Both the position numbers and the translations under genes were made by a program. DNA of 64,000 nt, taken from contig NC_006270.3 in assembly GCF_000011645.1 (NCBI RefSeq), positions 3,990,501 through 4,054,500 of the forward strand, given 5' to 3'. The DNA comes from Bacillus licheniformis DSM 13 = ATCC 14580 (GTDB lineage Bacteria; Bacillota; Bacilli; Bacillales; Bacillaceae). Shown piece by piece: positions 52,589-61,371 of the stretch; the first letter of the stretch is position 1, and each line of letters opens with the position of its first letter. Below the pieces are notes generated by a model. It saw only the letters and a list, made by a program, of their open reading frames with translations. It searched no databases and was not told the DNA's origin.

Positions 52589-54529
52589 CTACAGCGCCGA
52601 CTTGATCACTTTCTTGCCGTAAAGAACGGAAAGCAAGCCGAAAATAGAGTACAGGACGGTGTACAGCACCATCACGATGATCATCGGCGTCCACAGCTCT
52701 GCCCCGAATAGGAACCAGCCGGACTGGACGGCGAAGTAGCTGTGAGACAGGCCGATAACTAATGGAATGCCGAAGTTGTAGATTTGTTTGATTCGTATCC
52801 CCTTCAACAGATCGTTCCGTGTGAAACCGAGTTTTCTCAAAATCGTGTAATTCGGTTTCTCATCTTCGCTTTCGTCCATTTGTTTAAAATATAGGATGCA
52901 TCCTGAAGTGATCAGAAACGTTAGTCCTAAAAAGCCTACAATAAACATGGCAAGGCCGAAAAGCGATTTTTGAGCTGTGCTTGCATCAAGGAGCGATAAA
53001 TGCTGATCGTTTTGATTCACTGTTGCAAACAGCTCATTTGCCTGCTGAAGCTGATCTTCATGTTTTAAATTGATTCCGTAAAAAAGGCTCGGCTTCTGCT
53101 GCAGCTTTGGATCTTTGTCTTGGCTAAGACGTTTAAACAGCGCATCATCTACAACGGCAACAGGCAATCCGCCGCTGGTAAAGTTGAAGGATAAAAGAGA
53201 CTCTTTTTTCAAGCCTAAATAGTTTAATGGGATTGTCTCATGCCTGCTCTTTACCTTAACGGCACCGGTCTCTTTTAAAGCCATAAATTTCTGGAGAAGG
53301 TCGGTATATCCTGAAAAAATGACGTCTCCTTTTGGCACGTCCATCCCGGCAATCTCTGCATCGCTGACCACGGCGAGGGGCAATTTCCCCGGGTCTCCAG
53401 CCATATTTTCAGGATCTCCATCGACAATTTGTTCCAGATTAAAAACCGCTTGAATGACATGAATTTCTTTTTTGCTGTAGGAAATGTTATTTTCGTCCAA
53501 AAGTTGTTCAAAACGCTTTGCATCCTTTTGATTTGTCATGGCGAAATCAGCCGCCACGTTTTGTTCGGCGGTTTTCTCTGCAGAATAGTACGAAATATAG
53601 CTCAAGGATAACAATCCGATCGCCAGCGCCGAAACGGTGGTAATGATTGTTAATAATAGGGCGTTTGATTTCATCCGGAACATGATCGATGAAAGGGACA
53701 GCACTTCATAAATATTCAAGTAGCCTCCTTTGCTTTTGCGGATGATGTTGGAGACAAAGCTGACCGATCCTTTATAGAAGAGGTACGTTCCGATGATGAC
53801 GGTTCCGAGAATAAAGCTCATCGCATAAAACAGCTCATCTACGGTCTTGAATTTTCCGCTGAAAAGCTCAGTGGATACATAGTATCCGGATAAAATAAAC
53901 AAGATGCCCAATAAGCCGATGATCATTTGGAAAACGGATATTCTCTTTACCTTATCCTCCGTAGCTGATGTCACTTTAAATAAAGATAAAATGCTCTGCT
54001 TTTTGATAAACGCATAATTCATCACCATTACGAGAAGGTAGATGCCGCAGAATACAATGACGGTTTGCACAAGCGCTTCGACGGAAAAATTCAATTTGGC
54101 TTCGGCTTGAACATCTACAATTTTAAACAAAATCATGAGCACGAGCTTTGAGATCGAAAACCCGGCAAACACCCCAATGACCAAAGAGCCGAAATACAGC
54201 ATGACATTTTCCAAGCTTAAGATGCGGAAGATTTTTTGCTTCCTCATGCCGATTAATTGGAATAAACCGATTTCTTTGCTTCGTCTTTTGATAAATATCG
54301 TATTGGCATACAAAACAAACACCGCTACTACTGCCACAAGGAGAATGGAAGCTGCCTTCAAAGCCGCTGCGCCTTTTATCGATGCCTTCACTTCATTGAT
54401 CGCTGGATCATACTGGAGCGTAACAAACGCAAAATAAAGCGCTGCGCTGAAGATCAACGCAAACACATAAAGGTAATAGTTCCGTATATTTTTTTTCAGG
54501 TTGCGGATGATCAGCTGATTAATGCTCAT
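52589..54529 (-). CDS. yxdM: BceB-type ABC permease (YxdM-like)
   Basis: FtsX-family permease of 646 residues with about ten membrane segments. A large extracellular domain between helices 7 and 8 (about residues 315-520) is typical of BceB-like peptide-antibiotic transporters. The N-terminal SINQLIIRNLKKNIRNYYLYVFALIFS is characteristic. It overlaps the ATPase gene by 11 bp. Such transporters free lipid II-cycle targets from antimicrobial peptides and act as the actual sensor for the partner kinase. No short yxeA gene follows as in B. subtilis. Confidence 0.88.
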   Translation of the reverse strand: MSINQLIIRNLKKNIRNYYLYVFALIFSAALYFAFVTLQYDPAINEVKASIKGAAALKAASILLVAVVAVFVLYANTIFIKRRSKEIGLFQLIGMRKQKIFRILSLENVMLYFGSLVIGVFAGFSISKLVLMILFKIVDVQAEAKLNFSVEALVQTVIVFCGIYLLVMVMNYAFIKKQSILSLFKVTSATEDKVKRISVFQMIIGLLGILFILSGYYVSTELFSGKFKTVDELFYAMSFILGTVIIGTYLFYKGSVSFVSNIIRKSKGGYLNIYEVLSLSSIMFRMKSNALLLTIITTVSALAIGLLSLSYISYYSAEKTAEQNVAADFAMTNQKDAKRFEQLLDENNISYSKKEIHVIQAVFNLEQIVDGDPENMAGDPGKLPLAVVSDAEIAGMDVPKGDVIFSGYTDLLQKFMALKETGAVKVKSRHETIPLNYLGLKKESLLSFNFTSGGLPVAVVDDALFKRLSQDKDPKLQQKPSLFYGINLKHEDQLQQANELFATVNQNDQHLSLLDASTAQKSLFGLAMFIVGFLGLTFLITSGCILYFKQMDESEDEKPNYTILRKLGFTRNDLLKGIRIKQIYNFGIPLVIGLSHSYFAVQSGWFLFGAELWTPMIIVMVLYTVLYSIFGLLSVLYGKKVIKSAL

Positions 54530-55280
54530 GCTGAACCCCGCCTAACACGCCTTGCGTCTTCATGATGTCCTGGAAGAACATCTGCCTGTCCTGTCCGCCT
54601 TTATTCAGCTGCGTATAAATTTGTCCGTCTTTAATGAAAACCACTCTGCTGCAGAAGCTCGCGGCGACGGGATCATGGGTAACCATAACGATTGTGGCCC
54701 GGCGCTTTTGATTTAATTGGCTCAGCTTGTTTAACAAGTCTGATGCGGATTTCGAATCAAGCGCACCGGTCGGTTCGTCAGCGAAAATAATGCTCGGCTC
54801 ATGAATAAACGCCCTGGCTGCTGATGTGCGCTGTTTTTGCCCCCCGGAAATTTCATTCGGATATTTATCCTTCAGCTCGAAGATGCCTAATTCTTTCGCG
54901 ACTTCCTCAAACTTTTGACCGGCTTCTTTTTTTGATATTTTCGTAATCGACAGCGGCAGAAGGATATTTTCTTTCACTGTCAGCGTATCGAGCAAATTGT
55001 ATTCTTGGAAGATAAATCCTAAATGCTGCTTCCTGAACTCGGCAAGCTGTTTTTCCTTCATATTCGTCATCTCAGCTTGGTTGATGTTAATCGTTCCGCC
55101 GCTCACCTGGTCAATAGAGGACAGAACATTGAGCAATGTTGTTTTGCCTGAACCAGACGGGCCCATAATACTGACAAATTCCCCCTTTTGAATCTGAAGG
55201 TCGATTCCCTTTAACACTTCGTGTTTATTGTGCTTATTTCCATAGCTTTTTCGTATTTTTTTCGCTTCTAAAATCATCAT
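54519..55280 (-). CDS. yxdL: BceA-type ABC ATPase (YxdL-like)
   Basis: ATPase of the peptide-antibiotic resistance transporter, 253 residues. Walker A is GPSGSGKTT, Q-loop FIFQEYNLLD, signature ISGGQKQR, Walker B IIFADEPTGALD. AAAGGAG lies 8 bases before ATG 55280. Its own promoter lies in the 100-bp gap behind the kinase gene, so the transporter can be induced separately from the regulators. Confidence 0.92.
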   Translation of the reverse strand: MMILEAKKIRKSYGNKHNKHEVLKGIDLQIQKGEFVSIMGPSGSGKTTLLNVLSSIDQVSGGTININQAEMTNMKEKQLAEFRKQHLGFIFQEYNLLDTLTVKENILLPLSITKISKKEAGQKFEEVAKELGIFELKDKYPNEISGGQKQRTSAARAFIHEPSIIFADEPTGALDSKSASDLLNKLSQLNQKRRATIVMVTHDPVAASFCSRVVFIKDGQIYTQLNKGGQDRQMFFQDIMKTQGVLGGVQHEH

Positions 55281-55310
55281 TTTAAAATCTCCTTTTTACT
55301 GGATATTTTT

Positions 55311-55341
55311 ATTATAGAAAGGAAGGCAGCCGTTTTCCTTC
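55311..55341 (-). promoter_or_regulatory. Promoter and inverted repeat before the ABC transporter genes
   Basis: On the minus strand TATAAT (55316-55311) is preceded by the inverted repeat GAAGG-N10-CCTTC (55341-55322), which covers the -35 region. This is a candidate binding site of the adjacent response regulator. Confidence 0.5.
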
Positions 55342-55353
55342 GATTAAGCGAAC

Positions 55354-55388
55354 AAAAAAGAAAAGCGTGTGACATTTTTGTCACACGC
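55354..55388 (-). terminator. Terminator overlapping the kinase stop codon
   Basis: The stem GCGTGTGAC/GTCACACGC (55388-55380 and 55373-55365) is followed by TTTTCTTTTTT. Its 5' arm contains the TGA stop of the histidine kinase gene. Confidence 0.85.
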
Positions 55389-56394
55389 CCAGCACACGGG
55401 AAAATTCATTCCGCATTGGAAAAATCAGCGTAAAGGTTGTACCCGTTCCCGGTTTAGAATCAACCTCGATATGAATCAGGAGCGGCTTTGCCGCTTTTTT
55501 TGCCAAGTACAGCCCCATTCCCGTGGCGGCCTGATCATGATGCTCCGTTGTTGATGTAAAGCCTTTGTCAAACACGCGCGGCATATCTTTTGGATCGATG
55601 CCCCGTCCAAAGTCTTGAACAGCGAGATGCACTTTGCCATCCTGCTCATAGCTTTTAATCAAAACATCGGATGCTTCGCTGTATTTCACCGCGTTTGTCA
55701 GCAGCTGCCTAATGATAAAAGACAGCCACTTCGCATCGCTGAGCACTTCCCCCGCCTCCAGCTGTATATCAAACCCGATCCCTTTTGGAATGCACCATGA
55801 TTGCAAATCTTTTATTTCTTTAAAGATCATAGGTTTAAGCTCTAGGACTTCAAGGGACAAGTCATTTTCGATAAATGACATCCGCTTTTGATGGAGCTGG
55901 CGGTCGAGCAGCAGGTGGATGCGCAGCCATTCGTACGCAAGCCTCGCTTTTAAAGATTGATCCTCAATCGTCTCCATGATCAAATGCATGGCGGTAAGCG
56001 GCGTTTTGACTTCATGTATCCAGGCCATGAGCTCATCTTTTTCATTCTCCAATGCCAGGCGATGCTGTGCCGCCTCTTGCTTTAACTGTTTCGTTTGTTC
56101 GGCTATGCTTTTTTCAATCATCGTTTCAAAAGGGGTTTCCGCCTCTCGAATGTTTGTCACATCGAGATTGTGGTCCCATTCTTCAAGACTTTTATAAAAC
56201 TTCGTTTCCTTCCGAAAGCGGACAATTACAAAAACGATAAAAATAAACGAGGACAAATAGGTCATATACAAAATCGACGTAAAAGGAATGGATGCATCGA
56301 CATAAGCGATAAACAGAAAGAGGATCTGCTGCAAAACAAATATGGCGATCCAGCTTCGCCTCTCGGTCAAAAACGCTTTCAGCATTCTCATCAT
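55381..56394 (-). CDS. yxdK: Intramembrane-sensing histidine kinase (BceS/YxdK type)
   Basis: Kinase of 337 residues with two closely spaced N-terminal helices (about 14-32 and 38-58) and almost no extracellular loop, the BceS-like architecture that relies on the ABC transporter for sensing. The H-box WIHEVKTPLTAMH has His127; N-box QLLTNAVKYS and G-box GRGIDP and GMGLYLAKK follow. It overlaps the regulator gene by 4 bp. The 3' end forms part of the terminator. Confidence 0.9.
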   Translation of the reverse strand: MMRMLKAFLTERRSWIAIFVLQQILFLFIAYVDASIPFTSILYMTYLSSFIFIVFVIVRFRKETKFYKSLEEWDHNLDVTNIREAETPFETMIEKSIAEQTKQLKQEAAQHRLALENEKDELMAWIHEVKTPLTAMHLIMETIEDQSLKARLAYEWLRIHLLLDRQLHQKRMSFIENDLSLEVLELKPMIFKEIKDLQSWCIPKGIGFDIQLEAGEVLSDAKWLSFIIRQLLTNAVKYSEASDVLIKSYEQDGKVHLAVQDFGRGIDPKDMPRVFDKGFTSTTEHHDQAATGMGLYLAKKAAKPLLIHIEVDSKPGTGTTFTLIFPMRNEFSRVLGV

Positions 56395-57077
56395 CCTTCT
56401 TCTTTCGCCATATAGCCCTGGCCGACCTTCGTCTCGATATATTGCCCCAAGTTCAAGGCATCGAGTTTTTTTCTTAAGCGGTTTACGTTGACTGTCAGCG
56501 TGTTATCGCTGACAAAGCGTTCATCGTTCCATAGGCTTCTCATCAATTCTTCCCTGCTGACAATTTTGTTTTTTTGGTCGATCAATTGTTTTAAAATGAA
56601 CATTTCATTCCTTGTCAGTTCGATCGCCCCCGCCTTATTGCTGACGCGGTTTTGTTCGGGATCAACGGTTGCACCGCACCACGTTTTTTTAAGAATCTCA
56701 GGCTCTGTATTATAGTCGTAGACGCGACGGAAAATCGCCTGGATCTTGGCAATCAGCACGTCAAAATGAAACGGCTTCTGAATATAATCATCCGCTCCGA
56801 ACTGCATGGACATGACCATATCAGCAGGATGATCGCGCGAAGATAAAAAGAGAATCGGAACGTTGGAACGGGAGCGGATCTGCCGGCACCAATGAAACCC
56901 GTCATATTTAGGCAGCTGAATATCGATGATGACGCAGTCTGGCTTAATCGCCGCAAACTCCTGCATCACTTCGCTGAAATCGTTGATGCCGTATACCTCG
57001 TATGACCACCCGGTTAACCGCTCTTTTATTTCTTGAAACAGCGATTCATCATCTTCTATCAACAGCAGTTTAAACAT
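56391..57077 (-). CDS. yxdJ: OmpR-family response regulator (BceR/YxdJ type)
   Basis: A 228-residue regulator: receiver domain with acidic pair IEDDE, phosphoacceptor Asp52 (VIIDIQLP) and conserved Lys in YIQKPF, then an OmpR-type winged helix (LTRNEMFILKQL, NTLTVNVNRLRKKL). ATG 57077 is preferred although its GAGG lies close; the GTG at 57086 has no ribosome binding site. It forms a two-component pair with the overlapping kinase gene and should activate the ABC transporter promoter at 55.3 kb. Confidence 0.92.
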   Translation of the reverse strand: MFKLLLIEDDESLFQEIKERLTGWSYEVYGINDFSEVMQEFAAIKPDCVIIDIQLPKYDGFHWCRQIRSRSNVPILFLSSRDHPADMVMSMQFGADDYIQKPFHFDVLIAKIQAIFRRVYDYNTEPEILKKTWCGATVDPEQNRVSNKAGAIELTRNEMFILKQLIDQKNKIVSREELMRSLWNDERFVSDNTLTVNVNRLRKKLDALNLGQYIETKVGQGYMAKEEG

Positions 57078-57146
57078 TTGCCTCACCGCGCTTTTTTCTA
57101 TTTTCTAAATCAAGTGTATAGCAAATTGTTTTCACGCGCTACAGAG

Positions 57147-57177
57147 AAAAAAAAGGGCCGTCCTGTAAAGGACAGCC
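57147..57177 (-). terminator. Terminator of the second bgl operon
   Basis: GGCTGTCC-TTTA-CAGGACGGCC-type stem followed by eight T residues on the minus strand, 11 bp after the GH1 stop. Confidence 0.88.
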
Positions 57178-57187
57178 ATTCTGTATA

Positions 57188-58597
57188 TCACAAACTCTCG
57201 CCATTCGTTTCGATTACTTTCTTATACCAGTAAAAGCTTTTCTTTCTCGTTCTTGAAAGCGTGCCTTTTCCTTCATTGTCACGATCGACGTAAATATAGC
57301 CGTAGCGCTTTTTCATTTCGGCGGTGGATGCGCTGACCAGGTCGATCGGGCCCCATGATGTGTAGCCGATTAAGTCGACGCCGTCTGCAATGGCTTCTCT
57401 TACTTCTTTTAAATGATCGCGCAAATAGTTGATTCTGTAGTCATCCTGGATGGAGCCGTCTTCTTCGACGACATCGACGGCGCCGAGCCCGTTTTCAACA
57501 ATGAAAAGCGGCTTTTGATAGCGGTCGTACAATGTATTCAGCGTAATGCGGATCCCTTTAGGATCGATCTGCCAGCCCCATTCGGACGATTCAAGGTACG
57601 GATTTTTGACGCCGCCGAGCAGGTTGCCTTCCGTTTTTGCCAAGTCTTCCGGACTCGTGCTTGCGACCATTGACATGTAGTAGCTGAAACCGATATAGTC
57701 GACGGTGTTTTCCTTTAAGATGTCTTCATCACCTTCAGCCATTTCAATCGTAATTCCGTTTTCCTTAAAGAAGCGCTTCATATAGCCCGGATAAGCCCCG
57801 CGCGCCTGTACATCCGAGAAAAACAGCGTTCTTCTCTCATTCTCCATCGCAGCGAGCACGTCTTCCGGCTTTGGCGTCATCGGGTATGTCGTCGTTGCGG
57901 CGATCATGCAGCCGATTTTAGCGTCCGGAATGATGTCGTGCCCCGCTTTAACGGCAAGAGCGCTTGCGACAAATAGATGATGCGCCGCTTGGTACATCGC
58001 ATTTAACTTGTTTTCGCCTTCTTCAAACACAAGGCCTCCGCCTGTAAACGGCGCATGCAGAACCATGTTGATTTCATTGAATGTCATCCAGTATTTTACT
58101 TTTTCTTTATAGCGGGTGAAAACCGTTTTCGCATAATGCTCATAGCAATCGATCACTTTCCGGTTTTTCCAGCCGCCGTATTTTTTAATCAGACCGAGCG
58201 GCATTTCGTAGTGGGAAATCGTCACCACTGGCTCAATATTGTATTTTAATAGCTCGTCAAAGAGGCGATCATAAAATTCGAGTCCCTCTTCATTCGGTTC
58301 AGTTTCATCGCCGTTAGGAAAAATCCGCGTCCAGGCAATCGATGTCCGGAATGCTTTAAATCCCATTTCGGCGAAAAGAGCGATATCTTCTTTGTAGCGG
58401 TGGTAAAAATCGATGCCTTCATGATACAGGTTCAATGACTCCATCGACTCATCGAATGGATACATGACGCCGTTCGGCGACACATCGGCTGTCGAGAGTC
58501 CTTTCCCGCCGACATTATAGGCGCCTTCCACTTGGTTTGCGGCAACCGCTCCGCCCCATAAAAAACCTTCAGGAAACTTTTTCGTTTGTTCAGTCAT
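57188..58597 (-). CDS. 6-phospho-beta-glucosidase, second BglH-type enzyme
   Basis: GH1 enzyme of 469 residues. Acid/base Glu in TFNEIN, nucleophile in IVENGLG, phosphate-binding end SASTAEMKKRYG. It is paralogous to the enzyme at 38.3 kb (similar N-terminus FPEGFLWGGAVAANQVEGAY and the shared C-terminal KSFYWYKK). Encoded 40 bp downstream of an EIIBCA gene. Probably specific for another aryl- or alkyl-beta-glucoside. Confidence 0.91.
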   Translation of the reverse strand: MTEQTKKFPEGFLWGGAVAANQVEGAYNVGGKGLSTADVSPNGVMYPFDESMESLNLYHEGIDFYHRYKEDIALFAEMGFKAFRTSIAWTRIFPNGDETEPNEEGLEFYDRLFDELLKYNIEPVVTISHYEMPLGLIKKYGGWKNRKVIDCYEHYAKTVFTRYKEKVKYWMTFNEINMVLHAPFTGGGLVFEEGENKLNAMYQAAHHLFVASALAVKAGHDIIPDAKIGCMIAATTTYPMTPKPEDVLAAMENERRTLFFSDVQARGAYPGYMKRFFKENGITIEMAEGDEDILKENTVDYIGFSYYMSMVASTSPEDLAKTEGNLLGGVKNPYLESSEWGWQIDPKGIRITLNTLYDRYQKPLFIVENGLGAVDVVEEDGSIQDDYRINYLRDHLKEVREAIADGVDLIGYTSWGPIDLVSASTAEMKKRYGYIYVDRDNEGKGTLSRTRKKSFYWYKKVIETNGESL

Positions 58598-58637
58598 ATC
58601 ATTTCACCTCATCCAAATTTGTCAGGCTTTCCTCTTT

Positions 58638-60482
58638 CTACGCCAGCGCGATCAGCGCTTCCTCAATGTCAACGCTTTCATCTGATTTCAAAGGTTTGAT
58701 CGACTGGTACCGGTCCGTATTTGTGATGATAACCGGCGTGATCAACTGATAGCCTGCATCCTTAATCGCATCCATATCAAATGAGACAAGCTCGTCTCCC
58801 GGTTTTACAGCGTCGCCTTTATTGACATGCACGGTAAAGTGCTCGCCGTTCAATTTCACCGTGTCGATTCCGATATGGATAATAATTTCCGCCCCATTGT
58901 CGCTTGTAATGCCGAGGGCGTGCTTCGTTTGAAAAACGGTTGTGATCGTGCCTGATACCGGCGACACCACTTTGCCTTCTTCAGGCTCAATGGCGACGCC
59001 TTTTCCCATGACTTCTCCAGAAAATGTCGCATCATCCACTTCACTCAATGCTTTGACTTCGCCTTTCAGCGGGCTTTGAATGATCTCTCCCGCGCCCGCT
59101 TCAGATGGAGCGGCTCCTTGTTCAGCGGCTTCATCTGAAGGAATGTCTTCAAACCCCAATACAAAAGCAAACGCCGTTGCGGCAAAGAACGCGATGACGA
59201 TACCGATCATTGCCTGTATAAAAGTCGGGCCGATAAACGTCGTAATTCCCGGCAAACCGACGTTTCCGCCAATAATATATGCTGCTACGCCGGTGATGCC
59301 GTAAAATGCTCCTCCGACAGCGGCGCCGAGAAGCGCGGATACAAACGGCTTTTTCAGCCTCATGTTGACACCGTACATCGCCGGCTCTGTAATCCCCATC
59401 AAAGCCGTGATGCTTGTCGTCAGCGACAATGATTTGAATTTCTTATTTCTGGATCGCAGGAAGACGGCAAATGACGCGCCAGCCTGCCCCATATTCGCCA
59501 AGAACATCGCAGGTATCAAGTAATCGTAGCCGTTTTGCGTAATGTTGTTGAACATAACCGGAATGAAAGCATAGTGCATTCCTGTCATGACGATCAGCGA
59601 GAACGTTCCTGCTAAAAGGATCATCGTGATTAAACCGGCATTTTCAAATAAACCGTTCACACCGATTGACAGATAGTTCCCTGCAATCGCACCGAGCGGA
59701 CCGACCGTAATTAATGTGACAGGCACGACAACCAGCAGCGTCAGCGTCGGTACAAAAATCATCTTCAACGAAGTCGGGGTGACTTTGTCAATCCATTTCT
59801 CAACGTAAGATGCAATCCAAATCGCGAGCAGGATCGGAATGACGGTCGACGAATAAGTGGCAGCGGTTACAGGCAATCCGACAAAGGAAATGCTTTTCCC
59901 TGAACCGAGAAGCGCTGTCAGATCGGGATGCAGAATCGCCGCTCCGATCGCCGCCGCAACATAAGGATTACTGCCGAATTTTCTCGCGGCACTGACCGCC
60001 AGCAAAATCGGCAGGAAGTAAAATGCTCCGTCGCCGATGGCGGATAAAATGGTGTGGACCTGGCTAGTTTCGCTCATCCAGCCGAACGTGACGGCGATTG
60101 CAATGATCCCCTTGATCATACCCGCTCCGGCGATCGCCGGGAGAATCGGCGTAAATACGCCTGATATCACATCAAAAATGGCGGACAGCACGTTTTTCTT
60201 TTTGCCAGCTTGCTGCTCGCCCGCTTTTTCATCGCTGAGCCCGCTGTTGGCAATGATCGCTTTATACACCTTAGGGACATCATTTCCAATGATGATTTGA
60301 AACTGCTGGCCGCTGATGTTGGTGCCCATTACAGCCGGAAGACTTTCCAGTTTCGCGCGGTCTGCCTTCGCATTGTCATAAAGATTGAAACGCAGTCTTG
60401 TCATGCAGTGAATCACGCTCTGTACGTTCTCTTCACCGCCCACGAGTTGTAAAATGTCCTTCGATACTTTATTATAATCCAT
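58638..60482 (-). CDS. PTS beta-glucoside EIIBCA, second copy
   Basis: Complete permease of 614 residues: EIIB with Cys26 (VIHCMTRLRF), EIIC with GITEPAMYGV, EIIA with active His near 536 (IIHIGID). Paralogous to BglP at 39.7 kb. GAGGAGG precedes ATG 60482. Its leader carries a RAT/terminator, but no antiterminator gene is next to it, so LicT from 41.9 kb or another homologue must act in trans. Confidence 0.93.
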   Translation of the reverse strand: MDYNKVSKDILQLVGGEENVQSVIHCMTRLRFNLYDNAKADRAKLESLPAVMGTNISGQQFQIIIGNDVPKVYKAIIANSGLSDEKAGEQQAGKKKNVLSAIFDVISGVFTPILPAIAGAGMIKGIIAIAVTFGWMSETSQVHTILSAIGDGAFYFLPILLAVSAARKFGSNPYVAAAIGAAILHPDLTALLGSGKSISFVGLPVTAATYSSTVIPILLAIWIASYVEKWIDKVTPTSLKMIFVPTLTLLVVVPVTLITVGPLGAIAGNYLSIGVNGLFENAGLITMILLAGTFSLIVMTGMHYAFIPVMFNNITQNGYDYLIPAMFLANMGQAGASFAVFLRSRNKKFKSLSLTTSITALMGITEPAMYGVNMRLKKPFVSALLGAAVGGAFYGITGVAAYIIGGNVGLPGITTFIGPTFIQAMIGIVIAFFAATAFAFVLGFEDIPSDEAAEQGAAPSEAGAGEIIQSPLKGEVKALSEVDDATFSGEVMGKGVAIEPEEGKVVSPVSGTITTVFQTKHALGITSDNGAEIIIHIGIDTVKLNGEHFTVHVNKGDAVKPGDELVSFDMDAIKDAGYQLITPVIITNTDRYQSIKPLKSDESVDIEEALIALA

Positions 60483-60610
60483 ATGAGTACCTCCTCTTTG
60501 GGGGAATCTGCCGGACTGAAGGTGGCCGCCTTCACCCGGCTTTTTTTATTGGCCTGCTGCCGAAAGAATCCTCGAAATCTCACATCACCTCCTTATTTTG
60601 GGTATAAAAA

Positions 60611-60697
60611 AAACCTAAATTACGCCGGCTTAAACGGGACAATGCCCCAGAAAGCTGTACGCAACTTAGGTTTTGCCTGCAAAAGCAGTAACAATCC
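60611..60697 (-). promoter_or_regulatory. RAT antiterminator and terminator before second bgl operon
   Basis: RAT at 60697-60668 begins GGATTGTTACTG and ends GCAGGCAAAACCT, the same arms as the two RATs near 41.7 kb. The overlapping terminator closes at 60611 (AAACCTAA...TTAGGTTT) and is followed by TTTTTT. Confidence 0.92.
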
Positions 60698-60730
60698 TTA
60701 AGAAACTTGCTGATATTAGTTTGTAACTAT

Positions 60731-60767
60731 ACTTTAGCACCCGTTTTTGTTCATGTCAACGCTTTCA
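60731..60767 (-). promoter_or_regulatory. Promoter with overlapping cre, second bgl operon
   Basis: TTGACA (60759-60754) and TAAAGT (60736-60731) are 17 bases apart on the minus strand. The cre TGTCAACGCTTTCA (60754-60767) is identical to that at 41.8 kb and includes the -35 box. Confidence 0.82.
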
Positions 60768-60810
60768 TTACAAATGTCTCATAAAAAATAGAATACATGA
60801 AAACTAAAAA

Positions 60811-61353
60811 CTAAGACTTTATACCTTCATTTCTTCGTTTTCTAGCTTTCGCCGCCTTTTTCATAAGCAATGCAGGGTTTCGCCTTGCTTTCCTTCGCGC
60901 CGCCGGCTCTACAACTGCTTCTTTCGGTTCCTGCTGCTTATGAAGAATGAATCCGGCAGCCATAAACGGAATCCCTGATAAGTTCGTGAAAATGTTTTTA
61001 ATGCCCATCGCTAAAATAAAAGATCCCCATGGAGAAAACGGATCTTTTTTGATTTTTACGTAAGCGGCGATTTCCAAGGCAATAAAAATGATCGACTGTG
61101 CTAATATCACTATCAGCAAGCCCAAAATGAACAAGAGGCCCAAATTAAATAATGTGCCTGAGTAGAGCATCAATTTCAGCGCAGCTACGAAAGTTCCAGC
61201 CTCCATATATCCGTCCGTGACATTTGGATTCCAAACAGCATAAGCGTCAAGCTGATGTTTGAAATGAAAAAACAAAAATAAAATGAACAACCAATATATG
61301 CTATGTAAACTGATGCCTAATAAAATGAGTCTGTCTGCTGCTTTGTTTTGCAA
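60811..61353 (-). CDS. Membrane protein of unknown function
   Basis: A 180-residue protein with four hydrophobic segments (about 9-30, 58-80, 85-100, 110-140) and an Arg/Lys-rich C-terminus (ARRKARRNPALLMKKAAKARKRR) that probably faces the cytoplasm. TTG 61353 is used as the start because AAGGAG lies 5-6 bases upstream. Encoded 18 bp after the YxeI-type gene and probably co-transcribed. No family recognised. Confidence 0.7.
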   Translation of the reverse strand: MQNKAADRLILLGISLHSIYWLFILFLFFHFKHQLDAYAVWNPNVTDGYMEAGTFVAALKLMLYSGTLFNLGLLFILGLLIVILAQSIIFIALEIAAYVKIKKDPFSPWGSFILAMGIKNIFTNLSGIPFMAAGFILHKQQEPKEAVVEPAARRKARRNPALLMKKAAKARKRRNEGIKS

Positions 61354-61371
61354 TGTTGCTCCTTCTTTCGT

